The position numbers and the translations under genes are program-made. Source: Garcia nutans (Eukaryota; Streptophyta; Magnoliopsida; Malpighiales; Euphorbiaceae). From it: a DNA stretch of 64,000 bases. Below are positions 24,196 through 36,224 of the stretch, piece after piece (within the stretch, counting starts at the first letter, position 1; each line of letters starts with the position of its first letter). Under the pieces are notes generated by a model. It searched no databases. It was given only the letters and a program-made list of their open reading frames with translations, and had not been told where the DNA came from. The stretch spans positions 3,410,001 through 3,474,000 of the forward strand of contig CANTUV010000002.1 in NCBI GenBank assembly GCA_947685225.1, read 5' to 3'.

Positions 24196-27100
24196 TGTGA
24201 CATCTGTGATTTTGGAGAAATTAAATAAGTATTTGGATAGATAAATTGTATATACTCAATACATATATCTAGAGTATACATAACATATACATATGGTATA
24301 TTAATTGTATATGTTGGATTAATACATTATATACTTAATATTTAATACACACATAAGGTACATTTGATGTGTATATAAGATACACATTACTTGTGCATAT
24401 GTGTAATATCCTAAATTTTTGAAAAGTTCTAATTTTTGGAAATTTGATAAAATAAATTATAATTTAAATGGATAAATTAAATTAATGGTTTTAAATGAAA
24501 AATGAAGGGGTTTTAAATGAAAAAGTGGATAATATATGTGATATATATGTAAAATATACATAACATATAAAAGTCAACACTTTTTTTAAAAAAAGTCAAA
24601 GTAAAAGGGTATTTTAGTAATTAAATCTTAGAAATTTAAAATTAATAAAATAATTCAAAAATAAATTATTTTTGAATGGAAGAGGAAATTTATGACTTTT
24701 AATTTATTAAATAAAAAATTAAATAATTAATTATTAAATTATTTTAATATATATATATGGTTAAAAATAAAAGATGAAAAGAAAAAAAATTAAAAGTATT
24801 TCATCTTCTTCTGCTTCTTCATCAAGGGCCGGCCACCATATCTATTAACCTCAAGAATTTTGATCTTCCATACTCCACAAATTGAAGGATTCAACAAGTT
24901 TAAAGTGGATTTTTGGTGATTTCCACCAAAATTAGTAAGTTTCCAAGTTCTTTCTTTGGATTTCATAGGAATTGTGATTATGCTTGTTTTGGGTTTTTAA
25001 AGTTGTAAGATTTAATTGTCCATTTGGGTATATATGAAGTTATTTTAAGTGCTTAACAATGATTTTAAGGTTGGATTAAAGAAATGGTTGAGTTTGGGTA
25101 AGATTGGTGAAGAGAGAATTTAGGGTTATGTAATTTTTGGGGTTTTGAAATCATGATTTTTAATTGTGTAAATTGATTCCAAATGAGTTTTTTTGATACA
25201 TAAACAAATATTTTAAAGTCAAATATTGGATTTGGTTGTGTTTGGTTGGAGTTTGAGAATGGAAGTGGAGATTTAGGGTTTTGGAAAAGTGATTTTCCAA
25301 AGTGGTTGACTTGTGTGATTTTATTTGTTTAAGCATGTTGTTTAGTATTAAAAGTGATGAATATAAGCTTGAAATGAGTAATGGATTGTGTTGAAATGGA
25401 AAACCTTCAATGGGGGAAGGTTATGCCATTTTATGGTTTTGTATATAAGAGTGTATTTTTATAATGTAAATGGTTCAAATGTATTAAAATATGCTTCTAA
25501 TGATATTAATAAACTTAAAACACTAATTTAAATGGCTTGATATGGTTTTTAAAGTGAAAGTGAGGTGAAGCTTAATTTTGGGATTTGGTTTAGAGTGATG
25601 TTTAATTATGGTTTGATGTTGAGAATACCTTAGAATATGATATTAAATGATTATGTATGATCACATTTGGTATAGGCATTGAGGGAGGTTGATTTGCTTC
25701 ATCCAAGTGGTGAAGGGCAAGTTGGAAGGATAGGATTGGAGGTTGTATTAAGCTTGCTTTGGGTTGCTAGTAGAGGTATGTACAAACTTTGAGTATAATG
25801 TTTATATTTGCATGATATTTGGACTTAACACATTTTGGTTGAAAAATGTGTTAAGCTACTTGGTTCATTGATTGAGTATGAATAATGTGCTATGACATTT
25901 GTAATGTCATATATGTGTTAAATGCATTGTGAAAAGCCATTGATAATGGCTAAATTGTGTAAAGTGTCAAACATGCATATTATGTGAAAATACCCAAAGT
26001 AATTGGGTAATGTGTTGTGAATGCAAAAATGAGATATGTGGAATAATGAAATGAATTGATATTGATAAAAATGAGAAAAAAATGAGAAAAGTAAGAAAAA
26101 TGAGAAAGATTTAAAAATGAAAAAAATGAGAAAAAAAATGTGAAAATAAGGCAATGAGCCTATTTTGATAATGAGAAATAAAATGAGAAATGAATTGTGA
26201 AAGTATTTGATAATGAGATAAATGAATTAATTGTGTGCCTAGTATGTTATTCAATTTTCAGAGTTCTAGGTTTGGCAGCATGCCTATGAATAGCTGGGCA
26301 GGTGAAAAGACCGGGTCGTAAGCCGAGCCTAGCTGATAAATGATAAATATGATGTTTTTGGGTTGAAAAGACTGGGTCGTAAGCCTCAAAAACCGTAGCA
26401 GTCTAGCCGGGTTGAGGACCAAGATACTGGGGCCTAAGGGTCTAGCCGGGTTGAGGTTCAAGAGACTGGAGTTGTTACATTATCCATGGATATATATATT
26501 GCCTACGGGCTAGACACATGGTGTCATTATGGACCAAAGCAGTAACTCTGAAATTTGAATAGCATGTAAGATCCTTTTTGGTCCCATGGTTGTCTTTGCT
26601 TTAATGTGAATTATGAATTGTGATACAATTGAGCAATATAATGTTATGAGTTGTGAGTATGATATATTTGAAAAATATAAGAAAGTGAAATGATGTGACC
26701 TCTATATGCATTGTGTATTGGCATTACTTTACATTTTTATTATTATCAATGTTTGTACTACTAGGCTTCGGCTTAGCGCGATTGTAATTCATCGCGCAGG
26801 TGTCATAGACGTTTTGGTAGAGCTGGAGAGTTTTACTAGACCTGGTCGGGTCTAGGTTTGTATTTATTGAGCTTGAAGAGTTGTTTTGGGCACATCAAGA
26901 TCAGAGCCAGTTGCCAACATGTACATTTTTTATATTATGTATGTTATTGTATGTTTTTGAAGCATATATTGTAAATTGTAAAGAATGATTTGAATAATTT
27001 TGTTTAAGATGAGATTTTATATATAATGTTGATATATATTTACCTATATATAAGTATTTTGAGAAATATGGAGAAATTAAGAAGTATTGGTGAATTGATT

Positions 27101-27399
27101 TTATTTGGAGTGTTTGTTTTATGCAGGTTGTGTTTTGTTGAATTTTGGAAATGTTCAAATTACAAACAAAACTCTGGCTAATTTTTCCCAGAGATTTTCA
27201 TATAAAATATTTATTTTGAATTCCTATAACAAGCAAAGAATATTTATATACTATTTATTTTATATATTAGTATTTGAAATCTTAAAACAGAAATTTAAAT
27301 TTTTTTTAAATCGGTCTGTGACATTTTTATACCGTATATGCATATTTTACATATGCTGAAAATATGTATTGTACGTATATAGGGTATAAGGGTGTTACA
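24196..27399 (+). repeat. 3' LTR of element C
   Basis: 3204 bp beginning TGTGACATCTGTG and ending GGTGTTACA, near-identical to 17117-20296 apart from scattered substitutions and small A-run indels around 26060-26140. Confidence 0.9.
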
Positions 27400-27404
27400 C
27401 CAAT
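27400..27404. repeat. Target-site duplication of element C, right copy (CCAAT)
   Basis: Identical to 17112-17116; element B sequence resumes immediately after it. Confidence 0.88.
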
Positions 27405-27489
27405 AACCTACCCTAAGCTATTATGATACTTTTGACAAGTCTTATGATCACTAAGATGAAGAGGCAAGAAGATCAAAGAAAGCAATGAT

Positions 27490-27605
27490 TAGTCAAGATC
27501 ATAAGAATAGTTTAAGTTATCAAGACCATGAAGATAGTTCATGTTTTTAAGACCATAAGGGTAGTTAAAGTTTTCAAGACCATAAGGGTAGTTGAAGTTC
27601 ACTTA
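27490..27605. repeat. Short tandem repeat in the B tail
   Basis: About four imperfect copies of a ~33-bp unit around AAGACCATAAGGGTAGTT. A has a counterpart of about three copies at 4340-4420 (inverted). The ORF at 27528-27773 is a product of this repeat and the adjacent purine tract. Confidence 0.65.
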
Positions 27606-27734
27606 ATATCTCCAATATATCAAGACAACATCAGAGTAACAAACGATTTATCCCTATTAAAGAAGATTTATGTCACTCCACTCATCCATTATTGCAAACC
27701 AAGTTTGTACAAACAAGACAACTCTTTTAGAGCT

Positions 27735-27835
27735 AGACCCAAAAAAAAAGAAAAGAAAAAGAAAAAGGACTAAAGAAAAAAAAGGACAAAAGAAAAAGGG
27801 AAAAGAAAAAATAAAAAAAAAGAAAGATAAAACCT
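27735..27835. repeat. Purine-rich tract in the B tail
   Basis: A/G-only runs with AAAAAGAAAAG character; the inverted equivalent of the CT-rich tract in A (4080-4196). Confidence 0.8.
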
Positions 27836-27871
27836 AAAAATGAGGTTCAGGAAGCCAACTGAGTTCTCTTT

Positions 27872-28138
27872 TACCTAAAACAGCAAAAGGCTTCCATTTG
27901 GTTCATAAGAACATTTTGACTTGAATTGGTCCAACCCAACTAAAGATTCAATCAAAATTGGAGGAAAAAAGGAGAAAGACCATTCAGTTCTTGAAAGTTC
28001 TACACTTAACAGTCCTACGAGGAAGAAGGACAAAATGATAAAATGCTCAAAGAAAGGGAAGAGTAAGAAAAGAATAAGAAAGAAAAGGGAGAAGAAGCAA
28101 AGAAACAAATTTGGGTACCAAACTTTTTGCAAGGGCAA
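27872..28138 (-). pseudogene. Vestige of the antisense extra ORF in element B
   Basis: On the minus strand, antisense to B's gag, an 87-codon frame (27875-28138) ends ESLVGLDQFKSK...NGSLLLF. It corresponds to the A vestige at 3736-4049 and to the first-exon end of F's second antisense gene. The upstream half is a Phe/Leu-rich run over a pyrimidine-rich sequence and looks degenerate. The plus-strand ORF 27921-28166 is its shadow. Confidence 0.58.
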
Positions 28139-28159
28139 AGACTGTCCTAATCAAGATCC

Positions 28160-29425
28160 AGATTAATGCCAAGAAGATAGAAGGAATTTTGAGTCTAGCA
28201 AGATTGCTCCCAGCTGCCTAAAGTTCAAACAAGAAATTTGTAGTGTGAGGGTTTGTCCATTGTGTCACATCATCTCCTATCTCAAAATGGCCTTCACTTT
28301 AACCCATGTCCCATATAGACCCCATTTCAAGCCTATCAAAGACCTGTTGATCTCTCTTGGTAGGTAGAGTCTATTAGTGGAGATAGTTTGAATAAGCATG
28401 CGTATGAGATAGACAATATTTAAACTCAATGAGACCTTTAGCCAAGTAATGTGTATGTGCCTATCTGAAGTACAATAGTTCTTGCTTAAATAGAAATGAA
28501 TCCCGAGTTTAGTACGGTAACTAGGGTTGTCATGTTATAGATATGTTAATTTGGAAAATTAAGTCCTGAGGTACATTGACATTAATTTGGCAAAGCCAAC
28601 ATTTGATTTCAAATTTTAAAAAAAAAATTATTACAAGGACTTCAAGTTAAGGGGAGTATATTGAACTATCGAACCTCGAAGGACACATTGAGCAAAGGAA
28701 ATGATTACTGGCAAGGTCATGAAGAAGCTACCGACTGACATACTGAATCATGATTTGAAATGGATGTATCTCTGCTGTTTGGGGCCTCCATTATTCATGT
28801 TTTCAACATCTTAAAGATAAAAGCCATAAATGTGGGGCATTGTGTCATTCCAATTCAAGACCTGAACGAGCATCTGAAAGGAACCAATGAGAATACTTCA
28901 GCTGATCACCTCGGTCTTTGAGTCGATGGAACCATTGTAAGTATTATTCATGCATATCATGCATACATGAGCATATCACATCGCACTTTCTAGTCTTGTG
29001 TTGTCTATTCTTTATTAAAGTGAACAGCAAACACCCTGTGAATTAAACAATCAAAAGAAGATATCAAATTAGGGGGGCATGGAAAGCCCATTGCTTGGGA
29101 AAGCTCCAATAATTTTGCAAAGAGAAGAAATGCGTGCTTATGCAAAGAACTAGACAACAAAAACATCAATCAAGGCTTGCATGGAAAAAAAAATCTTTGG
29201 TTTAAGCCTACACAGGGGGCAAAGTTTCTCCTTTTCAATTTTTTGAGTTTATATACAAAACATTTTTAAACTCACTTCTAATATTTTACCACGCAGAGGG
29301 TAAGGAGATGATATAAGGTCCAATTAAAAATAGATAAATTTTTGCAAAAAGGAAGAACAAAAGAAGAAAATTAGAATTCTCAAAAGAACGAAGATGCAAA
29401 AGATAAAAGATCAGTTCAGCTAAAA
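28160..29425 (+). other. Unassigned tail sequence of B
   Basis: Inverted homologue of A 2470-3735. No convincing ORF; I see nothing else in it. Confidence 0.5.
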
Positions 29426-29429
29426 GAGC

Positions 29430-29925
29430 TGAAGCTAGGGTAAAGACCCGACCTCCAATGGATAAAGATCCATGTTTCAAGAGTAAAGACCCGATTTCCA
29501 ATGGATAAAGATCCATGTTTCAAGGGTAAAGACCCGACCTCCAGTGGATAAAGATCCAATTTCGGGGGTAAAGACCCGACGTCCAAAGGATGAAGATCCA
29601 TTTTCAAGGGTGAAGACCCGATCTCAAAGGATGAAGATCCATTTTCAAGGATGAAGATCCATTTTCAAGTATAAAGACCCGATGTCCAAAGGATGAAGAT
29701 CCAAGGGTGAAGATCCATTTTCAAGGGTGAAGACCTGATCTCCAAGGATGAAGATCCATTTATAAGGGTGAAGACCCGATCTCCAAGGATGAAGATCCAT
29801 TTACAAGGGTGAAGACCCAATCTCCAAGGATGAAGATCGATTTACAAAGATGAAGATCTGATGCTAAAGATGAAGATCAAAGGTCCAACGGTGAAGATCC
29901 ATTTTGAGGGTGAAGAACCACAATG
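29430..29925. repeat. Minisatellite in the B tail (GGATGAAGATCC family)
   Basis: Repeats of about 33-42 bp built from AAGGATGAAGATCCATTTTC and GGGTGAAGACCCGATCTCC; roughly a dozen copies of the core. This is the reverse complement of the A array at 2170-2465 but longer. ORFs 29286-29607 are by-products. Confidence 0.85.
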
Positions 29926-29984
29926 CATAGAACAGCCGAAGCAGTCAGACTTCTCAACTGATAAAAGGTCAGTCAAACTCAGTC

Positions 29985-30790
29985 TCGGGTCCAAGCACCC
30001 AAATTCAATTCAATCTCGGGTCTAAGTACCCAAATTAAATTTAATCTCGGGTCCAAGTATCCAATCTCGGGTCCAAGTATCCAATCTCGGGTCCAATTGC
30101 CCAAATCAAATTTAGTCACGGGTCCAAGTACCCAAATCAAATTCAATCTCGGGTCCAAGTACCCAAATCAAATTCAGTCTCGGATCCAAGCACCCAATCT
30201 CAAGTTCATGTATGCAAATCAAATCATTCTCGAGTCCAAGTACCCAATCTCGGGTCCAAGTCCCCAAATCAAATTTAATCTAGGGTCCAAGTACCCAATC
30301 TCGGGTCCAAGTACCCAAATTAAATTTAATCTAGGGTCTAAGTACTCAATCTTGGGTCCAAGTGCCCAAATCAATTTTAATCTCGGGTCCAAGTAACCAA
30401 TCTCGGGTCCAAGTATCCAAATTCAATCTAGTCTCGAGTCTAAGTATCCAAATTCAATCTAGTCTCGGGTCCAAGCACCTAAATTCAATTCAGTCTCGGG
30501 TCTAAGTACCCATTCTCGGGTCCAAGTATCCAAATCAAATCAGTCTCGGGTCCAAGTACCCAATATCAGGTCCAAGTACCCATTCTCGGGTCCATATACC
30601 TAAATTCAATTCAATCTTAGGTCCAAGTACCCATTCTCGAGTCCAAGTACCCAAACCAATTCAAGCTCGGGTCCAAGTACCCAAATCAAATTCAATCCCG
30701 AGTCCAAGTACCCAAATTCAATCTAGTCTCGGGTCTAAGTACTCAAATCAAGTTCAGTCTCGGGTCCAAGTACCCAAAACAAATTCAAGT
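29985..30790. repeat. Minisatellite in the B tail (CTCGGGTCCAAGTACCC family)
   Basis: More than twenty copies of a variable unit of about 17-33 bp whose core is TCTCGGGTCCAAGTACCC, often followed by AAATCAAATTCAG. It is the inverted counterpart of A 1840-2100, expanded about threefold. The 99-codon ORF 30097-30396 is a repeat translation. Confidence 0.88.
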
Positions 30791-30857
30791 AACCATCTCA
30801 TCAAAATTAAGTCTTATTGCTTTTCAATTTCTTTTACTAAAGTTTTAGATCGTTCAA

Positions 30858-30870
30858 GCAGGGGGCAAAC
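30858..30870 (+). promoter_or_regulatory. Polypurine tract of element B
   Basis: GCAGGGGGCAAAC lies directly before TGTAGACCC of the 3' LTR, as in A and F. Confidence 0.85.
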
Positions 30871-32971
30871 TGTAGACCCTTAATTTTTGACCCAGTCCGA
30901 TCCGTTATTTTTTATAGTCCAAAATAATTTTTGTGGTATTTAATATTTATTTTAGTATTTATAATTTTTAAAAAATTAAAAATGGTGAAGTAAATAAAAA
31001 TAAAAATAATAAATAAACAAAAATAAATAAATAAAAATAAAAATCGGCGATCGAAAAATTGACGGCGAAAAAATTTGTCGCCGAAAATAATTGGCAAAGG
31101 CAAATTGCTTCTGGCTGCACTCCTCGCAATTTTCCACGCAGTTTCTCGCAAATTTCCTCGCGCCCCTCAGCAGTTTTTTTGCCAGCAAAATTTTCCAACG
31201 TAATTTTTTGCGAAATCAAATTCTATTTGGTTTTGGTTTCTTTTCCTAATTAATTTTAGTTTTCTTAAACAATTAGAACTAGGCTTATAAATTTTCCTAT
31301 AAATAACACTAAAAAACATAGAAAAAGTGGGGGGATCGGACTGGACTTTGAAGAAAAAGAGGACTTTAGATGAGGGACTGGAATTTGGGACTTCAGATTG
31401 GAGAGGAGCAACAAGCAAGCAATCAACAATTTATCAAAGGTAACTACACTACCTTTGTCTCCGCTCATCCAGAAGTTAATTTTGGTGGAATCAACTACGA
31501 AGGTTTGAATCGCTAATTTCTTTTTATTTTCTTATAGTAGCTTCAATCACTGAAAATTAATAAATTGTTTCTTTTGATTCCAAAAACCTTAGAACCCTAA
31601 TTTATTTCTTCTATGTCCAAAAAACCTTAATTCGTTTCCTTTGTTTCCAAAAACCTTAAATCCTTTTTCCTATTTCCAAAAGCTTTTTAAAACCCTAAAA
31701 TTTTTTCTTCTAATTCTTTTCCAAAATTTCCAAATGTTTTGTTAAATCACCAAACTCTAACTTAATTTACAGTTTCAAAAAATTACAATTACTTTATAAA
31801 ACTCTAAACTATTTTCTTCAACTCCAAAACCTAAACACCAGTTAATCTAAACCCTAAGTTTTTCTAAACCCTAATTCCCCCAAAACCGTAAACCCTAGTT
31901 TCCTACACCCTAATCCTTAAAACCTTAAAACCTAAACATTCAAACTCAATATAGTAAATCCAAAACAACAATCCAGTAACCAAGAGCTATAAACCTAATG
32001 TTTTAATTATTCTAAAACCCTAATTTCATAATGTTACCCCTAAACCTTAATTTGATTCATGAAACCCTAATTCATTCCAATTTTTCAAAACCTTTACAGT
32101 AGGCTAAACAAATAATAATAATAATAATAATATCTTAAGTTTCCAAAACCCTAAAGTATTAATTAAAGAACTTTAAATAGAAACAGTAAACCTCAATTTG
32201 TATCTTTACTTGCTTTATTTTTAGATTTGATTAGGTAGTCTATTATGTTCTTTGATGGTTGATTTATTTAAGTTCAATGCTTGATTTATTTAATTTATCA
32301 TGGATGAATATTTATTATATATTTTTATTTATATTTAATATCTTTGATGAATGATTTATTTATAACGAATGGTTATTTACTTTTATCGATTTATTTTGAT
32401 TTCCAAAAGTGTAAGAGGTATGTTTCCACTTTGTGGGTACCTCATTAGTTAAATATCATGTAATTTAAATTGTTTTTATATTTTAGACCAATGTAAAGGA
32501 CATGTTTCTACCTTTTGGTGGGTGTCCTATTTAGTTTAGACATGAATGATGTAAGGACATGTTTCCGTCCTCGGATGGGTGTCCATTTATTTTCTTTGCT
32601 TGGACATTACTTTGATTTTAATATAACGATGCTTTATTTCAATTGTTGTGTGTAATATGGATAATATTGTTATATTTAATAATTTTATAATATTAAGACA
32701 TGTAAAGGAGGCCGGTTCCAATGAACCGGGCATTGTAGGGTGCTGGGCCATTTCTCACCTTCCCCACACGTACCCAACTTTCCGAACCCATTAAAGGGTT
32801 GAAGATTCCTTAGGAATCGAGTCATCCACCCCTTTCTATTTTCCGACCCGTCCGAGTGGCTACTCCATTTTCTCCGGACTTAGGTCTGTGTTCTCTAAGG
32901 CCCGAGCCTAAACAGTGCCGAAGTCGCAAGAACCATTCCACCGGGAGTGGGGGCAAAAATCCCCGCTCACC
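30871..32971 (+). repeat. 3' LTR of element B
   Basis: 2101 bp from TGTAGACCC to CCCCGCTCACC, with the last base changed from the family's terminal A. It has a TATA box at 31297-31305, CCCTAA-type motifs at 31560-32150 and a U3 variable block (31045-31215) of different content from B's own 5' LTR. ORFs within it (30912-31468) are shadows. Confidence 0.88.
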
Positions 32972-32976
32972 CGCGC
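32972..32976. repeat. Target-site duplication of element B, right copy (CGCGC)
   Basis: Matches 12282-12286 when the LTR end is read as CTCACC. Confidence 0.72.
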
Positions 32977-33145
32977 ATTAATGCCTTGGACCAATCATTA
33001 AGGCACATTTGAGTTTACAATAAGTGGGGGTTAGTCTTGATTTGCATTCATCCAACAAACAAGCTTCAGTATTGATAAATAATACTAAAAATTTTCCTAG
33101 CCATGATAGATAATATTGAAAATTTGCTTGTATATGGCTCCACTA

Positions 33146-33770
33146 TTACAAAATAGAAAACTTGTAGTCTCCGATTACACCATCAAACTCAAAGCGAGAT
33201 GATAAATATGCATTAAGTTTAGCATTATTTAAACTATTTATCTTAAGCCTCGTATGTCTCTCCATAAAATATTTACGAGCTTTACTTATATTGGATGATA
33301 AATCTATATCATCATCATGACATCTATGTGATGCATGAATCATTAATGCATATATAACTGATATTTTCTATATAAATCCAAAATAATTTTTTAACCCCTT
33401 CAATTGTTCGAGTGATATTAACATATTTTAATTCTAGGATAAGATAATTTTTCTCTTCATTGAAATAATAGTTTCTTTTGAATCAATAGCACTCTTATAT
33501 TTATCAAGAACAATAGCAATATTTAAAACTTCAAACACCACTAAATGACATATAGGATAATAAATATCAAGTAAATGATTAGTAGCATCATCAAAAACTT
33601 CTAAAGATTAATCATTTTTTTATAACAATTCCATTGAGTAGGATACAATGAAATAGGTGAAAAATTAAGGTTAAGAAATCTACAGAATAATTCACAATAT
33701 GGAATAAAGAATGACAAAGTAATTCATTAGTAGAATTCCAACGGGTTGAAACATACCATTTGAATTGTTT
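33146..33770 (-). pseudogene. hAT-family transposase, C-terminal fossil
   Basis: The minus strand gives three in-order pieces of a plant hAT transposase (RICESLEEPER/zinc-finger-BED type). Near 33722-33763 it reads WYVSTRWNSTNELL, containing the diagnostic TRWNST. At about 33405-33605 a frame includes YYPICHLVVFEVLNIAIVL and KYKSAID, matching the region after it. At 33146-33343 a frame ends AKLNAYLSSRFEF...FSIL then a stop where the family normally continues with WW, from the C-terminal dimerisation region. Several frameshifts and stops separate the pieces. No terminal inverted repeats or N-terminal part were found. The right side is cut by element I at 33923. Confidence 0.75.
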
Positions 33771-33922
33771 AGAATGCATACTATATTGTTTGCAAAATTT
33801 ACCGCAACTCTTATATAATTAAAATGAGAACCATAGATAATTTAATACGTTTTTTATTTGACCATACAAACAATTGAAAGTCTTTAAATTATTTTAAACA
33901 CACAAATTTATAATATGACATA

Positions 33923-36196
33923 TGTAACACCCCCTATATAGTCCACTCACTTAATTACATAGGAGATGTCACTTAAGCACATAACTATTCTATAAGGATA
34001 ATATATATATATATATATATAATAAAACCCAAAACACATTCATAAGATATAATTGCCTTTCAAGAAAAGTACCATGATCATACTTGTAATACATACATAT
34101 ATTTGTTTAATTTACAAGACTCTTATTATTAACTTACATTGTAAACATTATTATAATTCTTCTACTACCCTCGAACTTATAAAAATGTTATATAAAATTA
34201 TAAAGTATTGCTATGTGAGCCATACAGACTACAATATTTATAATATTGCTCGTTGAACTTATGTGATACAATTGATTAGGAACGTATATCTCTCACTCTG
34301 TAGTCTCAACTCTTTTGGTTTGATCCACGTGTCAGAAAATAATTCTAACATGCTAAGCAAGGGTTAGTGGTGCTTATGTATTTATAATATGCAAGAAATT
34401 TAAAGAAAAAGAACTTTACATAAAAAAATTCAGAAATAATAGAAATTATCACTTTAAAATATTACATAAGAAATTGATAAAATCATTGGAACATAAACCA
34501 TTGTACATGGTTAGATCTAGAATTTGACTAGTTTAACAATAACCATATAACACATTATTTTCAATATGGATAATCTTTTTTAATTTACCAATGCACACTG
34601 AACTCAGATCATAGATTTGGATAATGGGTCACTGTTGGCAATTTAATGCTCAATCTCAATGATATGGCTAGAGGCCCAATAATGATAAATATGCTTACTA
34701 TCACTGAAAACATAATGTGTCTATAAATAGCACAATGTGCTCACTATCACTATGGATATCCACCCTCTAACTAGCCATTCAATCTCAAGCTAGATCTAAA
34801 ATCAGTATGATAAGAGCAATTCATTAGTTTGTAATTAACATTGAATTATGTATATCGCTTCAATGAAATAATACTTTGATCAACATTTAGTATTACACAT
34901 ATTTGTCATATAACCAAAGTTTATTACCTTTTTCCTTACTTTTAACACATATACATGAATTCTCAACATAAGAGTAAGAAACATAAACATATAAGCCTCA
35001 TACTAGGCCCTATATTACAAAATACAAGCCAAAAACATCATCTAAGTACCCCATGGTCATGGCATCTCAACCCCAGGCCCATGGAATATAAAATGAAGCT
35101 GCCAAATGCATTTGTAGACCCCCCCCCCCACAGTCATGGGCTTCAAGGCCCACGGTTGTGGCACTCATAACAGCTCTGTTTTATCAAAAAGTTTTTAAGA
35201 AACAACCTCATTTTCAACCCTATGGTCGTGGCACTCAGTTGGCATGCCCATGGCATTGATTTTAGGTCTTCCTTTAGAGTAAATTTTCCTCTGGCAATCC
35301 CAACTTCAATACCACACCTATGGCACCTTTAAGCCACACCCATGGCATCCTAAAATCATGTATTCTACCCTTTTAACTTCCTAAAACACAAACATATTAA
35401 AGATCTAAATGAAAAATATATCAAAACCAAAATATTGACATAAAAAGAATCCATATCTAATACTTTACTAAAACTTCATTAATCAAGTCTTTAACAATTG
35501 ATATAATCAAAACTTTCACAATCATCATTCTAAATTAGGGAAAACAACATCAATAACTTCAATTCCTATATATATCACACAACAAATCATTTATTATATA
35601 TTTAACAATTATCTCATTTTAAATGACTCAATCAACTAATTTAAACCTTAAAACTCAAAGAAAACAAATATTTGCAAATTAAAATGCATAAGCATATACC
35701 TCTTCAAAAATTCCTCTTTCTCTCTCTTTTTCCCTCTTTCCTATTGATTACATATTGATTACCTAATCTATTTTAGCTAATTCTCTTAAAAATTTGTTAT
35801 AAGAGGTGGATTTCCCTTAATTCTTGATTAAGTTAATGAAAGGAAGCAGAAAATAGAGAAAATGGTGATGGTGGTGGTGGTGGTAGATGACATGGATGAT
35901 GGAGAAAGAAAAGAAAAGAAAAAGAAAATTCTATATTATATACACATACACATATAATAAGTTCAATCTAGTATGGACAATCTCATTTTAACTATGGTAC
36001 ACCCTCTTTTTTAACCTTTGACAATAATTCAATTTTTAGTCCCTTAAAACCGTAAAAATAATTTCTTCGGTAAATTTTAAAATCTACAATTTACTATTTT
36101 TTACTTATAGCATTTATCTATGTCACTTTTATCACTATACACTATCAATTATCAATAGTAGTTAAAAGTTCACTATTTAAAATTTTAAATATTATA
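33923..36196 (-). repeat. 3' LTR of element I
   Basis: 2274 bp starting TGTAACACCCCC on the plus strand. The other end has mutated (minus strand TATAATATT instead of TGTAATATT) but its position next to the PPT fixes it. Inside are an (AT)n run (about 33999-34021), a C10 run near 35110, and a cluster of CCATGG/GGTCGTGGCACTC-like palindromic words at 35045-35350. The ORFs 34053-34256 and 34955-35170 are not credible. Confidence 0.83.
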
Positions 36197-36212
36197 ATTC
36201 TCCCCTACTAAA
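36197..36212 (-). promoter_or_regulatory. Polypurine tract of element I
   Basis: The minus strand reads ACTTTAGTAGGGGAGAAT, preceded by GAGGACGAAATT, the usual Tekay context. Confidence 0.78.
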
Positions 36213-36224
36213 GTAATTTCGTCC

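Larger units (their letters stand above)
17117..27399 (+). mobile_element. Element C: non-coding Tekay-like LTR retrotransposon (LARD-like)
   Basis: The 5' LTR (17117-20296), iMet PBS, 3.9-kb internal region, PPT and 3' LTR (24196-27399) are all present, with TSD CCAAT. The internal region has no ORF with a recognised retroviral domain, so it is a large non-autonomous derivative or a completely decayed element. The PPT context (TTTAAGGGGGAGAAAATTG) and the GGTGTTACA end are typical of Tekay-like chromoviruses. About six differences in 220 compared bases at the LTR starts indicate a more recent insertion than its host B. Confidence 0.88.
12287..32971 (+). mobile_element. Element B: gag-only Tat/Ogre-family LTR retrotransposon, split by element C
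   Basis: The plus-strand order is 5' LTR (truncated), leader, gag, tail, PPT and 3' LTR. Element C sits in the tail (17117-27399 plus one TSD copy), so B itself is about 10.4 kb. The five-base duplication CGCGC on both sides shows that both LTRs belong to one insertion. A deletion at 14299-14303 removed the 5' LTR end, the PBS and part of the leader, so B can no longer prime reverse transcription. No pol is present. Confidence 0.87.
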
